Part shown: positions 1-10,760 of the stretch, one piece after another | How the letters are laid out: every line of letters starts with the position of its first letter | Numbering within the stretch: position 1 is the first letter of the stretch | Assembly (NCBI RefSeq): GCF_963169125.1 | Contig: NC_084794.1 | Coordinates: 229,473,219-229,537,218 of the forward strand | Length of the DNA stretch: 64,000 bases | Origin: Humulus lupulus | Taxonomy: Eukaryota > Streptophyta > Magnoliopsida > Rosales > Cannabaceae | Reading direction: 5' to 3' | Program-made: the position numbers and the translations under genes | Notes under the pieces: generated by a model | Seen by the model: the letters and a program-made list of their open reading frames with translations, nothing else | Told to the model about the DNA's origin: nothing | Database searches by the model: none

Positions 1-2
1 GG

Positions 3-389
3 TTGGTAGATGCGGAGAACCGATACCCGGAGATAGAGAAGTTAGCATACGCATTAGTAGTGGCCTCAAGGAAGTTAAGGCCCTACTTCCATGATCATGC
101 GATCGAGGTACTCACTGATAGCCCTTTAAGACAGGTCTTGCATAAACCTGAAACCTTGAGGAGAATGATGAAATGGTCAATTGAGTTAAGTCTATTCGAC
201 ATCACTTATACCCCAAGGACCTCCATCAATGGGCAAGTTCTTGCAGACTTCATAGTGGAGTTCACCTATCAACCAAATGAAGAGGAGATGAAGGAGAGGG
301 ATAGTCGGTCGGAGAAGAAGAGCAAAGGAATTTTGAGGAATGGAGCCTGCATGTGGATGGAGCATCCAACGAAGGAGGAGCTGGAGTAG
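3..389 (+). pseudogene. Ty3/gypsy native RNase H domain, 5'-truncated by window
   Basis: This is the C-terminal part of the reverse transcriptase-RNase H unit, which copies the element RNA and degrades it. The open frame begins at the window edge. It shows the family patterns RYPEIEKLAYALVVASRKL (residues 7-25), EVLTDSPLRQVL and the tail YTPRTSINGQVLADFIVEFT, which joins RNase H to the next module in Tat-type pol. The reading frame runs on to 389, but homology leaves it near 350, where the second RNase H continues in a different frame. That points to a frameshift around 340-355. The RT catalytic YVDD lies outside the window. The module assignment is firm; activity is not expected. Confidence 0.85.
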
Positions 390-809
390 GTATCGTGATG
401 ATTGGACCCAGGGGAAACACGATGTACTGCGTGATACGGTTTGGGTTCGAAGCCTCAAACAACGAGGTAGAATACGAAGGGCTCCTAGCTGGGTTGTGGT
501 TGGCCCAGAGGCTAAAGGTAACACATTTACACATTTTTAGTGACTTACAGTTGGTGGTGTTCCAGGTGAAGGGCGAGTATCAAGAGAGGGGTCCTAAGAT
601 GGTTGCATACTTGGAAAGGGTAAGAGGCTATCTGGGGTAGTTGGTGGGGGTATAGCATAGAGAAAATCCCAAGAAATGGGAATACCCGTGCCGATGCCCT
701 TGCAAAGCTGACTTCTACTAAGGACGGGGATATCCTTGAATCAGTATCTGTGGAATACTTAGCAAGGCCAAGCATCATTGATTCTGACGTTCTTATGATC
801 ATCATCTAA
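353..809 (+). pseudogene. Second (archaeal-type) RNase H and linker, frameshifted
   Basis: After the native RNase H comes a second RNase H-like fold: HVDGASNEGGAGVGIVMIGP (a D-x-G-rich first strand), then ASNNEVEYEGLLAGLWLA (catalytic E helix) and HIFSDLQLVVFQVKGEY (catalytic D strand). This order matches the additional aRNH domain known from Tat-lineage elements. The frame stops at 638-640, and homology resumes from about 642 in the integrase frame with SIEKIPRNGNTRADALAKL, the usual end of this domain. That marks another frameshift near 636-650. A TAA stop follows at 807-809, before the integrase. Its function in living elements is removal of template RNA, as an extra copy of that activity; this copy is broken. 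Confidence 0.8.
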
Positions 810-2054
810 AAGGAGTCGTGGGCCGACCCAATTGTAAGCTACCTGGAGGATGGAGCTTTGCCAATAGACAAGAGGGAGGCTCGGAGGCTGGTGTATAAGG
901 CTGCCCGATACACCTTAGTAGATGGGATCTTGTACAAGAGAGGGTTTTCTGTGCTGCTCTTGCGGTGTGTTAGTGAGGAGGAGGCGATGAAAGTGCTATA
1001 TGAAATACATGAGGGCGAGTGTGGCAACCATGCTAGTGGACCATCCATGGCTCGGAAAGCCATGAGGCAAGGATACTACTGGCCCTCCATGGAGAGGGAT
1101 GCAAATGAATTCGCGAGAAAATGTGACAAATGCCAGAGACACGCAAACTACTCCCGGAAACCCCCGAATGAGTAAACTAGCCTGACCAGCCCTTGGCCTT
1201 TTGCTATCTGGGGGACAGACCTGATCAGTACCCTTCCCGCAGGCAGGGGTGGAGCAAAGAACGCAGTCGTAACCATAGATTACTTCACCAAGTTGGTTGA
1301 AGCAGAACCTCTAATAAAGATAACGGCCAAGCATATCACCACTTTTGTCAACAAATTCATTATCTGCAGATACGGAGTGCCCTACAAAATCATTTCTGAC
1401 AACGTCATCCGGTTTAAGGGGGAAACGTTCGAGGAGTACTGTAGAGAAAGAGGAATAAGGAAAAGCTTCCCAACTGTTGTGCATCCACAGGCCAACGGGC
1501 AGGTGGAAGCCATTAACAAAGTCCTTAAGAAGAACTTAAAAGCGAAGCTAGAGAAGATGAAGGGAGCCTGGGTTGAGGAGCTACCCAATGTGCTTTGGGT
1601 CTATTGGACCAGCCCGCGCACAACCACTGGGGAGACCCATTTTGCCTTAGCATACGAATGTGAGGCTGTTCTCCCGATTGAAATGAAAGTTAACTCCTTT
1701 AGGATACAGGCATACGAGGACCATGTCAACCATGCAGCAGTGGCTGAAAGCTTAGACATGTTAGAAGAAAGAAGGGAAAGGGCGCAAATGATAGTAGTAG
1801 TATACCAGCAGCAGGCAGCAAGGTACTACAACTCAAGGGTGCGAGAAAGAATGTTCAGGGTAGGAGACTTGGTACTAAGAAAAGTACTCCCCAACATGCG
1901 AGACCCGGGGGCGGGGGTACTAGGGGCGAACTGGGAGGGACCCTACCAAGTCACTCAATGCATACCACCAAACACCTACAAACTAGCGCGCCTGGATAAC
2001 ACCATCATACCTCGAGCATGGAATGCAGAACACCTCAAGAAATACTACCAGTAA
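810..2054 (+). pseudogene. Ty3/gypsy integrase with an in-frame stop
   Basis: The integrase inserts element DNA into the nucleus. An H-H-C-C zinc-binding region is visible (HEGECGNH, then CDKCQRH) at 1000-1145. After it comes a catalytic core with WGTDLIS (first D), IISDNVIRF (second D; the usual G of SDNGTQF is V) and ANGQVEAINK (catalytic E). The C-terminal part has RVGDLVLRKV and NWEGPYQV, and ends in HLKKYYQ before the stop at 2052-2054, a typical end for Tat pol. A TAA at 1173-1175, between zinc finger and core, interrupts an otherwise open frame. This is the best-preserved coding stretch in the window and is in the same frame as the end of the preceding domain. Confidence 0.88.
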
Positions 2055-2709
2055 GACTTCCATATTTGATGCAAAGAATATCCACGTTTTGTTTATCGCA
2101 TGTCATGTTAGCTTAGTAGATAAGAATCAAAGAGGTTACCCAGATAACCTCCCAAGTAGATGTAACCATTTCATATATGTCATTGTAACTTGCCTACTAT
2201 GAATGAAATTGTTCGCAACTTCGCATGCTATTTTTCTTCTCCATGCGAGCATCCACCAAAGTGCCTGTTGGAATAAATTTCACCAAGCACTTGGGGGGTA
2301 GGACAGGAGGCACACGTATAGGCAAAGGAAAAAAAAATATAAATAAACTTCTATCTCTTATATTAGATACTCTTATGAATATCAAGGGAATAGTTTAAAA
2401 AAAAGAGAGATGACCTCCAATCAAAGGCTGACACCCCCGCAGGGGATGAGGCCGTAAGGAAGGAATCTCCCAATAAGTCTAGAACGACCACTAAGCCGGC
2501 TAACCAAAAAGGGCCCTAAAAGAGACCCTTGAAGAAATAGTGCTATGCATAATGACGAGAAGGACGCTTCTTGCAAAAAGTAACAAGCGCGCGTAAAGAA
2601 TATAAAAGGACCCCGAGAACCCAATGGGTTAACATGTCCTTACAAGTATAGTCAAGGTGCACCAAAAAGATTATCATCATCAGATCAAGGAAGAGATATG
2701 CAATCCACA

Positions 2710-2746
<37 letters not shown>

Positions 2747-3015
2747 TTAATAATAATAATAATAAGAGGGACTTACCAAAGTCCCTTAAGTTTTATAAAC
2801 ACAAAGAAAAAAAAAAGAGAAATGGGAAATAATATGAGGGATCACATGGCAACAACATATATAAGCTAAATGCAAAGGGATCTATAGGTTTCCATCCAGA
2901 CCCTTCCACTCAGAGATCTTCTCAACTGCATAATCTCCAAAGGGAGATGGGTCAACGACAAGGTTGGTCCTCCATATGGCATGCAACGTACGCTCAACTA
3001 TGTCGTTCTTCGCAT
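2055..3015 (+). other. Non-coding region between pol and antisense gene
   Basis: No coding domain is visible. The stretch has a G-run (CACTTGGGGGGTAGGACAGG, 2287-2306) resembling a polypurine tract. At 2538-2640 it matches by eye, imperfectly, the 3' region of the gag-only element at 49888-50000 (shared ATAATGACGAGAAGGACGCT and AACCCAATGGGTTAACATGT-like words). An (AAT)n microsatellite lies at 2709-2765. The similarity supports common ancestry of elements A and the one at 43878. Confidence 0.55.
2709..2765. repeat. (AAT)n microsatellite
   Basis: A nearly perfect ATA/AAT trinucleotide run of about 57 bases, with one interruption (ATATTAATA) near 2746-2752. Confidence 0.9.
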
Positions 3016-3504
3016 TCACAAGATCATCCCCACCAAAAGAAGGAATAAGAAAATGCTTTTAGGCATAGAAGGGCGGGGGACAGAGGCTTTGAAGGCAAAC
3101 TCGTTGCCGGGTATCGATGGTGGCACCCGAGAAGTAACACCGTCGGTATGTCCGTCGTCGGTCACGTCCCTAGCCCTGCCAACCAAAGAGTGCAGGCACG
3201 AGTAGTTCTCAGACTCCACCGCCTCCTCTGTGTACATATGATCACCCGATGGGTAAACATATTCCGTATCAGCTGCCTCGTCGTAATTACCTTCATCATG
3301 CTTATATAGCCATGGACCTGCGGATTTAGATGAGACAGAACATAAAGAGACGGCATGGTCCGGGGACAACAACTTGTACGAGTGAAGGTTGCTCTCAGTA
3401 AAATAGGCACACGCTAGTTTGCGTTCAGCTGGCAAGTCCAGGATCTTCATCACTCGATCGCGAGCCGAAAATTTCAAGGTAGGGCCGACAACCCCCCACG
3501 AGAC

Positions 3505-3610
3505 CTGCAATCAAGAGAAAAGAAATAACCGTAGTTAGATAAACCATAAAAGAAAAGCAGAGTAAAAGAAAAACATCTCATGTATGAACTTAAGGTGAGA
3601 ATTATCTTAC
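3505..3610 (-). other. Probable intron in the antisense gene
   Basis: Read on the - strand, the stretch begins GTAAGATAATT and ends with a pyrimidine-rich tract, TTTCTTTTCTCTTGATTGCAG. It lies between a recognisable Transposase_28-like exon and a tail exon that stays open for about 160 codons. The consensus is good; there is no transcript evidence. Confidence 0.55.
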
Positions 3611-4060
3611 TTGAAGTGTTGAAGCGAGTGTGTCGGGTGGACACGCTATAAGTGAAGAAGTAGTAAGTTTTCCACGAGCCCTTATTTGAAATAGAGCCTT
3701 CCACGAGGGAAGATCCTTTATGGGCCATAGATTTCTGGAGCTGATAGAACCCGGGAGCAGATGAATTCGCCCTAAGAGTGAATAGGAAATGAACCTCGCT
3801 CATGGAAGGCCCTCTGGAGTGCACCTGTTGGTACAACACGTATAAGCATCTAAGCATCACCCAAGAGTTGGGGGACAGTTGTAGAGGCACCAATTCGAAA
3901 TAGTTAAGTACTTTGATGAAGAAAGGGTGAAGCGGCAGAGCCCCACCAGATTTGATTATGGAGTCACTGAAGGCCACAAACGCTTCAGGCGGTTCAGATT
4001 TGCGGTCCTCGGGCTTTGTGATGATGAACTTGAGATCTGATGATAATTGATGAGCCTTTA

Positions 4061-6311
4061 TGTAACACCGTACTTCCTTAGAGTCGTTACTAAGTGAGTT
4101 TTAAATGTGCATTTAACTCGCTAATCGAGGTTTTAGATCAAAAGTGTAATTAAGCTATAAACAGAGTTATAAACTTTGAAAATAATTCCATTTACTGAAA
4201 ATCATAAAGTGTTTCACACTTGGGATCCCAAAATACTGTTTAGAAATATTTACAACATATAAGTACAACCAAGTCGGCTAAACGACAAAATCTAGGTTTT
4301 ATTACAATCATGTCCCAAAATCCACTGGCTTTGGCAGCCAGGCAGGCCAAACATGTACGCGCCGCTTCACGCTCTCTGTACTCATAGTTGGTTGACTTTT
4401 CCCTTTCCCTTACCTGCACCACAGAGCACCCGTGAGCTGAAGCCAGCAAGAAAACCCTCACAAGCAGAAACATATGCATAACAAACACATAACATATAAA
4501 CAGGCCATCAATAAGCAAAACACATACGGCCAAGCCGTCCCAGGCGCTTTACCAGGCCCTGGGTATGCGGTCCACACTATGAGGTTATCCCAGGTATCCT
4601 TTAGGGTCTCACCCTGGCAACTCGTACTCCACATTCTCAACGCTACTTCCGGCCCCTTGTCGTACTCGGCCTTGCACTCAATGTGCCCAACGCCATTCTC
4701 GGCTCTTTGCCATTCCCGGCCCCTACCGACCTTGGTCTGCGCCATTCCCGGCTCTTGCCGAACACTTACACATTTGCATTCTTAGCATAATAAACATACA
4801 CTTTACATTAAAAAACTCAAACAAAGGGCTACGCCCTACAATTCAAACATATTGGGCTCAGCCCTACATACAAGCTCTATGGGAACACGGGTTTTCTTAC
4901 CTGCGTCCCAAGCTCTCCGAGCACCGATATCCCAAGCACGGTCCTCTAATTTGAGCCTCGCCGAAACCCTAGTCACAACACATTAACAATATTCATCCAT
5001 CAAGTTCTAATCCATTAAATAACTTTGAGCCATAACTCTAATCTCTGGGACCTTGAATTCTATCAATCCAGGTGATAAAATCCATCCCGAGCCTTAACCT
5101 TTGAGTTCCCAAGCCTACACACACTTAAAAACACAAAATGGCACTAAGATCCGCGGCCCTATAAGACCATGCCGCGACTAGCCTCGAAACAGAGGCTAAC
5201 ACCTCCCTGAAACACGTACGGGCCGCGGCGCACTTGACCAAGCGCCGCGGCGTGCCCCAACCACCATGGCCTCCCAAGGCCGCGCGAGCACACGGGCCGC
5301 GGCATGCCCCTCCTAGGGCCGCGGCCCTCGCCTCCAAACCCAGAAATCTCCATCTTTTCCTGCATTTTCTTTAAACCAACTCACCCAAAACCAAACTAGC
5401 AATTCCAGATAATCATCACAAAGGTTCTAGCCCAGTTTTAACATCAAAACCTATCAAAAACCTGCTCCAAAAACTCAGCTTAACACCCTAGAACATATCA
5501 AATCCTACTCACATACATTTCCTAAGAAAACAGTAGAAATTAACCTTAAGTCTCAGAGTTAGAACTTACCCTTGCTGAGTTTTGATTCAGAGTTGTTTCC
5601 CCTAATTCCCAACTTCAATTCCTCAAGCTCCAAGCCCAGATTTACTGGTTAGAATCTCCCAAGCTCTGCCTCAATTCAAGTTCTTGACTGATTTCTTTCC
5701 CTTGCTTGTTTCCTTGAGTTTATCTTAGAGAGTAAAAATGAGAGAGATTAAAAACTATCTTCAGCTGGGAAGGGAAAGTGAATGCCGGTTTCTAAGTCTC
5801 CAAAAGCTTCCTAGACTTTGTTTTATTTAACTTAAGCTTTAAGGTTACCTCAAGGCTGGGGTACCAAAACGTCCCCGAGGGAAAATGGTAAATTTCCCCA
5901 ATATTCCCTCCTAGACATTCTATCCTCAAATATATCTCCAAATATTTATTTCCATAACCCGATAACCCCAAAATACATCTAATACCCAAAATACCCCTCA
6001 ACTCGCCCTGAGTCGGATTCTCAACCCCATTGTGACTTTCTGGCTAACCGCTCCCCAGGACTGTCTCGGATCGTGCTGCACAGATAAATCACATACATAT
6101 CGCATTTATCACATTTATACCCTCAACGGGCTAAAATCACAAACATACCGCTAATATCCAAACGGGGCCCACATGCACATTTAACTCAACTAAACATGCA
6201 TTTCTATCACATTCTCTCATAAATTCATATATTAACATATTAAATCATTTATTGCCCTCCAAGCACGCTAATCAAGGCCCTAAGCCCTATTAGCAAATTC
6301 AGGTCGTTACA
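4061..6311 (-). mobile_element. Solo LTR S1 (gypsy, TGTAAC...GTTACA type), TSD CTTTA
   Basis: The 2,251-bp unit starts TGTAACACCG and ends AGGTCGTTACA, with exact CTTTA duplications at 4056-4060 and 6312-6316. The ends resemble the LTRs of the element at 20989-26539, in inverse orientation, so the unit reads on -. It has no internal genes. The block at 5871-5912 (GTCCCCGAGG, then TAAATTTCCCCAATATTCCC) recurs in solo LTRs S2 and S3, so the three are one family. GC-rich 'CCGCGGC' patches lie at 5148-5335. The insertion splits the antisense gene, which reads on across the empty site. Confidence 0.9.
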
Positions 6312-6934
6312 CTTTAGCTGTTGGCAAGTTTAACGCTAATAAGGGTAGACCTGCCCGTGTCTTCGGAAGTGTCGGAGGTCCTCTTTGGCATCTTGGGTAC
6401 CTGGATAGAGACAGGAAATTTGTGAGCTATAGAATTTCTCAAGTTCCTGGAAGATCCCCATGCATCTTATATCTACCAACGCTCTGCTTGACCCTAGGGC
6501 GTAAGACCGGGGGCAGGGGCGGAAGCGTGGTTGGGTCATAGAAAGAAACTCAGGTTCAATTGATTCACAGTTATCGCCCTCAGGGAGGAGACCCCTAGGA
6601 CTGGAAGACTCGTCACCACAAAAGGAAAAAGGCTCAGGGGGCAAGTTTTCTTCTAGGCAGGCAATTTCAGAAAGGTAATCCTAAAGGGCTAATTGTAGCT
6701 GGGAAACATACGTGCATGCCATGGCGAGAAACCTAAACCCTCGTCACTAGTAAAATATTCTAGTGCCTTCTCCAGGTCGCGCACCTTTTGCCTGGGATAG
6801 GATAGTCTCTGGAAGTAGAGCATTTGCACACCCCCACGATTAGAGGGTCTACAAACGTCGGCCTCAGAGTGGGAGGATGATGACTCAATGAATTCAACAT
6901 TAGATGAACCTTCAGGACATCACCTAGACGCCAT

Positions 6935-7802
6935 AGGCGAGCTAAGACTCGAGGACGTATGTGCGTAAAGATAACCCTATATCTACAACATGAGTATGAG
7001 GGGTATAAGAAAAGGGCCTATGCATATGTACTTGAAGGGCCTTGAGAAAAGAGAATGACAACCTCTAAAGAATGAGTGCATTACAACCAATATCCCTACC
7101 CTCGTGTAATAGATAAAGAAAACATATGTATCATTGGAGGAAGGAGGTATACCTGGAGGTGTATGTATGGATCTACAGGTGTGCAAGGATAGACTTGTGG
7201 AGGCGTAAGGTCGGTCGAGCGACAAGTGAGGGCGAGTCCTTAGCAACAAGAGAATGCCTGGTGCCACTACAACGCAAACCCGATATAAAGAAAATAAGTA
7301 AAATAAAAAAAGAGGATGAATAAATGAAAAGGAGAGAAAATTACCTCGAGAATGCTTCTATGGAGGATAGAACATTTGAGCTATTGGAAGTGGCTTAGAG
7401 GGAATACCACTAGGCTAAGCAAGTCTTGGTGTGGAGAAGTGGGTTCAAGTCTTGGGGTATTTATAAGGAAATTCAAGGCTTCTTAGCCATTGGATAAAAT
7501 CTACATGAATGGTGGAGATCAAAAACATTAGCAGCCTTGGGATTCATGCTTGCAAATGGTTGGCCCTTATTCAATCTTAGGGACACACCTGGATCATCAC
7601 CAAAGTTGGTTGGTTTTTATGTTTCTTTAAACACTATAAAGAAACACACCATCCAAATCCACTTTGTGTGTCTTCATGCAACATTGGATAACGCACCAAG
7701 GTTCAGCCTCCAAAAACTTTCCATCCATATCAAACAAGAGAAGAAGAAAAAGTCTACAAGCACACTTAAAAGTGTACTTATAGACTCGAGGGAAAGTATG
7801 AA
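6935..7802. other. 5' flank of the antisense gene, no domain seen
   Basis: About 870 bases between the antisense gene and the 3' LTR. It holds the TATA-like site above and short open frames without family resemblance. Just before the LTR is a purine-rich stretch (CGAGGGAAAGTATGAA, 7787-7802) that could be a decayed polypurine tract. Confidence 0.4.
7458..7466 (-). promoter_or_regulatory. Possible TATA box for the antisense gene
   Basis: TTATAAATA on the - strand, about 520 bases upstream of the first candidate ATG of the antisense gene and outside the 3' LTR. Position and consensus fit a promoter separate from the LTR; this is inference only. Confidence 0.35.
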
Positions 7803-8159
7803 TGTGGGATAATTTCCCAAGAAATATTTAAAGTAGTGTTCATTCTTGAAGGCTTTTTGAGTGGAGGCGTCTCGCCATGCGAAAAGCTACTTGCGAAGGA
7901 CACCTTGCTGAGAAGACCCAATGCAAGACCCTCATGAAGCTTCCCATGCGTCATCCGGAGAGGTCTCTAAATGATGCCACCTCGACGAACCTCCTGCGTG
8001 CGCCTAAGGACCCGTGTACGGGTCCCCTGAGAAGTCACCCTTGCTATGCGAGGGCTATGAAGAGAAGAGTGTCACATCGTGGAACCATCGTGCGGGGCCT
8101 ATAGCCTCATTCATGTTGGCGTGAGGTCCGCGGAGAGACTAGTCCTTCGCTGCGCAAGG

Positions 8160-8372
8160 GCCGTGGCATGAGGGTTGCTACGCGAGGGCCGTGGCATGAG
8201 GGTCGCTGCGTGAGGGTCGTTGTGCGATGGCTGTGGCACGAGGGTCGATGCGCGAGGGTTGTGGCATAAGGGGTGCTGCATGAGGGCCGTTGTGTGAGGG
8301 TCGTGGCGCGAGGGGCACTACATGAGGATCGTTGCGCGAGGGTCGTGGCGCGAGGTGCGCTGCGCTAGGGTT
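8160..8372. repeat. GC-rich imperfect tandem repeat inside LTR
   Basis: Repeated words of the form GCATGAGGGTCGCTGCGTGAGGG alternate in a degenerate array through the U3 part of the LTR. They are rich in CpG and GAGGG. Similar GAGG/CCTC arrays occur in the LTRs at 44240-44440 and 51380-51600. Confidence 0.7.
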
Positions 8373-8825
8373 GATGTATGAGGCTTTAAGCCTCGGTTGA
8401 CTTGTTGCGAGGCCCGCGGGAAGGAAGAGACTTTGAGCTGTGGGGCTGAGTAAGTAAAGAGGCGCCTCGCTATGAGAGGTGCTGCGAGCCCAAATGCTAA
8501 ACTCCATCATCGTTGGAGCCACATGCCTAGATGCCTCACTGTTTCTCCGCACCTCATGACACAAGGTTCTTGCATGGCAGGGGCTCACTACGTGTAGCCC
8601 ACCTCTTAGAAGTGCCTCAACGTGGAAACTTGGTAAAGGAAGTTCCTTCTATGTTAATGTAGGACCCCCACTATTCTCTAACACTTAGAAGAATATAAGT
8701 AAGGTTGGAGGGAATTGGTACCTTGAAGATGAAAGGTGGACCATCAGGTACAAGGCGTGTGAATGAGTACAGGAAATGGTGGCACGTTCTACATGCCCCT
8801 GACTAAGTACGCGAGCCGACACCAC

Positions 8826-8960
8826 TACGTACTGCACCACTACCCTGACAACGTACCTACGTACTGTACCACTACCTTGACAATGTACCTATGTACTGCA
8901 CCACTACCTTGACAACGTACCTACGTACTGCACCACTACCCTGACAGTGTACCTACGTAC
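8826..8960. repeat. 32-bp tandem repeat, about 4 copies
   Basis: The unit ACGTACTGCACCACTACC + CTGACAACGTACCT repeats with a 32-bp period (for example ACTG at 8831 and 8863). Substitutions are few. It lies between the GC-rich array and the TATA box of the LTR, a usual place for U3 regulatory repeats. Confidence 0.85.
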
Positions 8961-9211
8961 AATCTTGTCCCCTGGGACCACCTTGTATCAGGGGCCAATA
9001 GAGCCCACCTATAAATAGGCTTCGACCCCTCAAGTTAAGGGGTTGGAAAATTCTTTGTATGCACAGACAATTAGGGAAGATACGATTTTTGCTCCATTGT
9101 AGTTCTGTATTTTTGCTCTTTCGAGTTCTTTTCATCTTCTTCCTACATATCTTTCACAATATAGTTTGAGTTTTCTGAACTTATATCATTGACGAGTTCT
9201 CACCGTCAACA

Positions 9212-9683
9212 GTTGGTAATCCGTTTTCAAATATTTTATCATTTTATTGAATAAATATAATATTAAATAGTTAGTAAATAATATGGTTAAGACACATGCA
9301 CTGAAAAAGACATGTGTCACACGCCAATCATAGTGACTGGTGTATAACTGAGTGCCAGATTTATTCATGGATATTTTATTTATTTACTAATATTAATAAT
9401 CAATTTTTTTAATTTTTTAATTTAATTCATTTATAATACTATCTGATGGAAAACATTTCTAGAGACTTCCAAGTTTATTCAGAGTTTTCATGGAGAGAAA
9501 AGTATATCGTATCTTTTCTCTAAATTTGAAAACCAATCACTCAGACCTATTTACAAGATCTCATGTGTTGAGTACATCTTGTGAATCACTAAAAATACTA
9601 TTATTATTCTATGTGCTGACACACGTCTTGAGGTGTGGAGAAAAAGTTGGAAGATCATGGTTGGAGTACACAGAGATTGCTAG
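9212..9683. other. AT-rich spacer between elements A and B
   Basis: About 470 bases of AT-rich DNA. I see no domain, terminal motif or RNA gene. It may be older repeat or host DNA. Confidence 0.5.
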
Positions 9684-10215
9684 TGTTGACAGTCAGAACT
9701 CATCAACGTACTTAGATTAGAAACACAAAGTCTAGTAAAAAATCAATGAACTTAGAAGAATTTGAAAAGAACATATAACATAAAATGAAGTTGCAGAGAA
9801 ATGGTGTTTGTATTACTCAATTGCCTTTGACAACAAGCTTTCCAACACGGTGCACAAAGTATGGTAAGAAATTCATATAAGAAGCCCCTCGATATGTACT
9901 CCCTTATCATGCTCTCGACGATCTCGATGTGGACACGATCCTAGGTAGGTTCTCAATGCTCTTCTTGTTCAATTGTCTCGTGAGGTGTGTTTTCGAGGTG
10001 TGGCCTCGCACAATGAACCTTTGAGGAGAGGTATTGCGACATGACCTTTTGGGGTGTGTCGAGGTAACTCCGAGGTACAATGACTTCTAGAAATGTGGAA
10101 AAATTGCATTGCATAGAGGGATTCTTTTTTCGAGGTGTGGTCTTGCATGGAAGGGATGACCCTCACGTGAGAAGTATAGCTATTCTTCGTGAGATAGTTT
10201 TTTTTAGCATTAACA
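9684..10215 (-). repeat. Probable 3' LTR of element B
   Basis: Starts TGTTGACAGTCAGAACTCATC and ends TTAACA. On - the U5 end reads GATGAGTTCTGACTGTCAACA, close to GACGAGTTCTCACCGTCAACA in the LTRs at 9211 and 52499. The flank before it is GCTAG (9679-9683). On -, GGGGCAAGCAAG precedes the LTR as a possible polypurine tract, comparable to GGGGGGCAAG at 51078-51087. Confidence 0.55.
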
Positions 10216-10760
10216 CTTGCTTGCCCCTAGTCTAGAAGGAGACTTTTAAGTGTTCTTATAGACTTATTGTGATGCTACACTTACTATGAATTGGCAGTAG
10301 TATTGTGTGCCTTCATGTGAACTTAGTATAAGGGAAGTGAGAACCCTTTCCCTCTCCCTCATTGGTATGAGATTTTGAGAATCCCTTATTGTCCTTTGGT
10401 ATAAAACAATGAGAAGTCCACTTTTTTCTTCTGTATGGGACTTTAAGAATTTCTGTTATCTTTGGTATGGGACTTTATGAAGCCCATTTCTGATTTTTTA
10501 CCATGGGACTTTGATAAAGCCCACATTTTTCTTCAGTTTGGGACTTTGAGAAGTCATATTATCTTTGGTATGGGGCTTTAAGAAGCCCATTTCTTTTTTT
10601 AGCATGGGACTTTGAAAAGCCCTCTCTTTTTTTCTATGAGGAATTTATGCAATTCATCTTTCTCATAGTGGCAATAGTCGTCTAGGCACACTTGACTATT
10701 CTTATAAGGACATGTTAACCCTTTGGGTCTTTTCCATCCTATTTTAATTATTGCTCATGC
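10216..10760 (-). repeat. Degenerate repeats in the 3' region of element B
   Basis: Words such as GGTATGGGACTTTGAGAAGCCC recur about seven times in a loose array (10370-10620). The complement (GGGCTTC..AAAGTCCCATACC) resembles the CAGAGTCCCATACTAAAGAA words at 50140-50225. CCTTATAAGG-like and AACCCTTTGGGT words at 10695-10725 match the other element's 3' region. No coding content is seen. Confidence 0.6.

Larger units (their letters stand above)
3016..6934 (-). pseudogene. Antisense Transposase_28-like gene of Tat element A, split by a solo LTR
   Basis: This gene lies opposite to pol. Reading right to left, a decayed N-terminal part covers 6934-6312, a solo LTR fills 6311-4061, the reading resumes at about 4055, and the tail ends at 3016. 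The part at 3977-3620 has the words GGALPLHPFFIKVLNYFEL, QLSPNSWVMLRCLYVL and SNKGSWKTYYFF. These match the plant 'putative gypsy type transposon' domain (Pfam Transposase_28, recalled from memory). A GTAAG donor at 3610-3606 and a TTGCAG acceptor ending at 3505 define a likely 106-bp intron before the acidic tail exon (3504-3016). The candidate ATG (6934-6932) is followed by a stop at codon 5, and further stops lie in the N-terminal part. Antisense genes of this kind are known in Tat elements; their function is unknown. Confidence 0.65.
1..9211 (+). mobile_element. Tat-lineage Ty3/gypsy retrotransposon A (5' end outside window)
   Basis: In order the sequence shows the end of pol on + (RNase H, second RNase H, integrase; 3-2054), a non-coding stretch, an antisense gene on - (3016-6934) and a 3' LTR (7803-9211). 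A second, archaeal-type RNase H after the native one and an antisense gene between pol and the 3' LTR are known hallmarks of the Tat lineage of plant Ty3/gypsy elements, and I assign the element on those. The 5' LTR, gag, protease and most of RT lie left of the window, so the 5' TSD cannot be checked; the 3' flank after the LTR is GTTGG. Every reading frame carries breaks, so the copy is inactive. A solo LTR (4061-6311) was inserted later. Confidence 0.8.
7803..9211 (+). repeat. 3' LTR of Tat element A
   Basis: The unit begins TGTGGGATAATTTCCCA (a short inverted repeat) and ends GAGTTCTCACCGTCAACA. The 3' LTR at 51088-52499 ends with the same 18 bases. It shares the block CTTGTCCCCTGGGACCACCT, a TATA box (TATAAATAG, 9010-9018) and CCCTCAAGTTAAGGGGTTGG with the LTRs of the element at 43878. 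The bases before it (ATGAA) and after it (GTTGG) do not match, as expected if this is the 3' LTR of a larger element whose 5' end is outside the window. A solo LTR with a lost TSD is the alternative. Confidence 0.7.

Noticed and set aside
5125..5365. GC-rich open frames with Cys and Arg near the CCGCGGC patches
   Set aside because: Overlapping frames in solo LTR S1; composition only.
4061..6311. TGTAAC...GTTACA ends taken as inverted repeats of a DNA transposon
   Set aside because: The inverted match is only about 6 bases, the duplications are 5 bp, and the same ends bound true LTRs at 20989-26539.
8826..8960. Regularly spaced repeats as a CRISPR array
   Set aside because: Units are contiguous 32-bp tandem copies without spacers, in a plant LTR.
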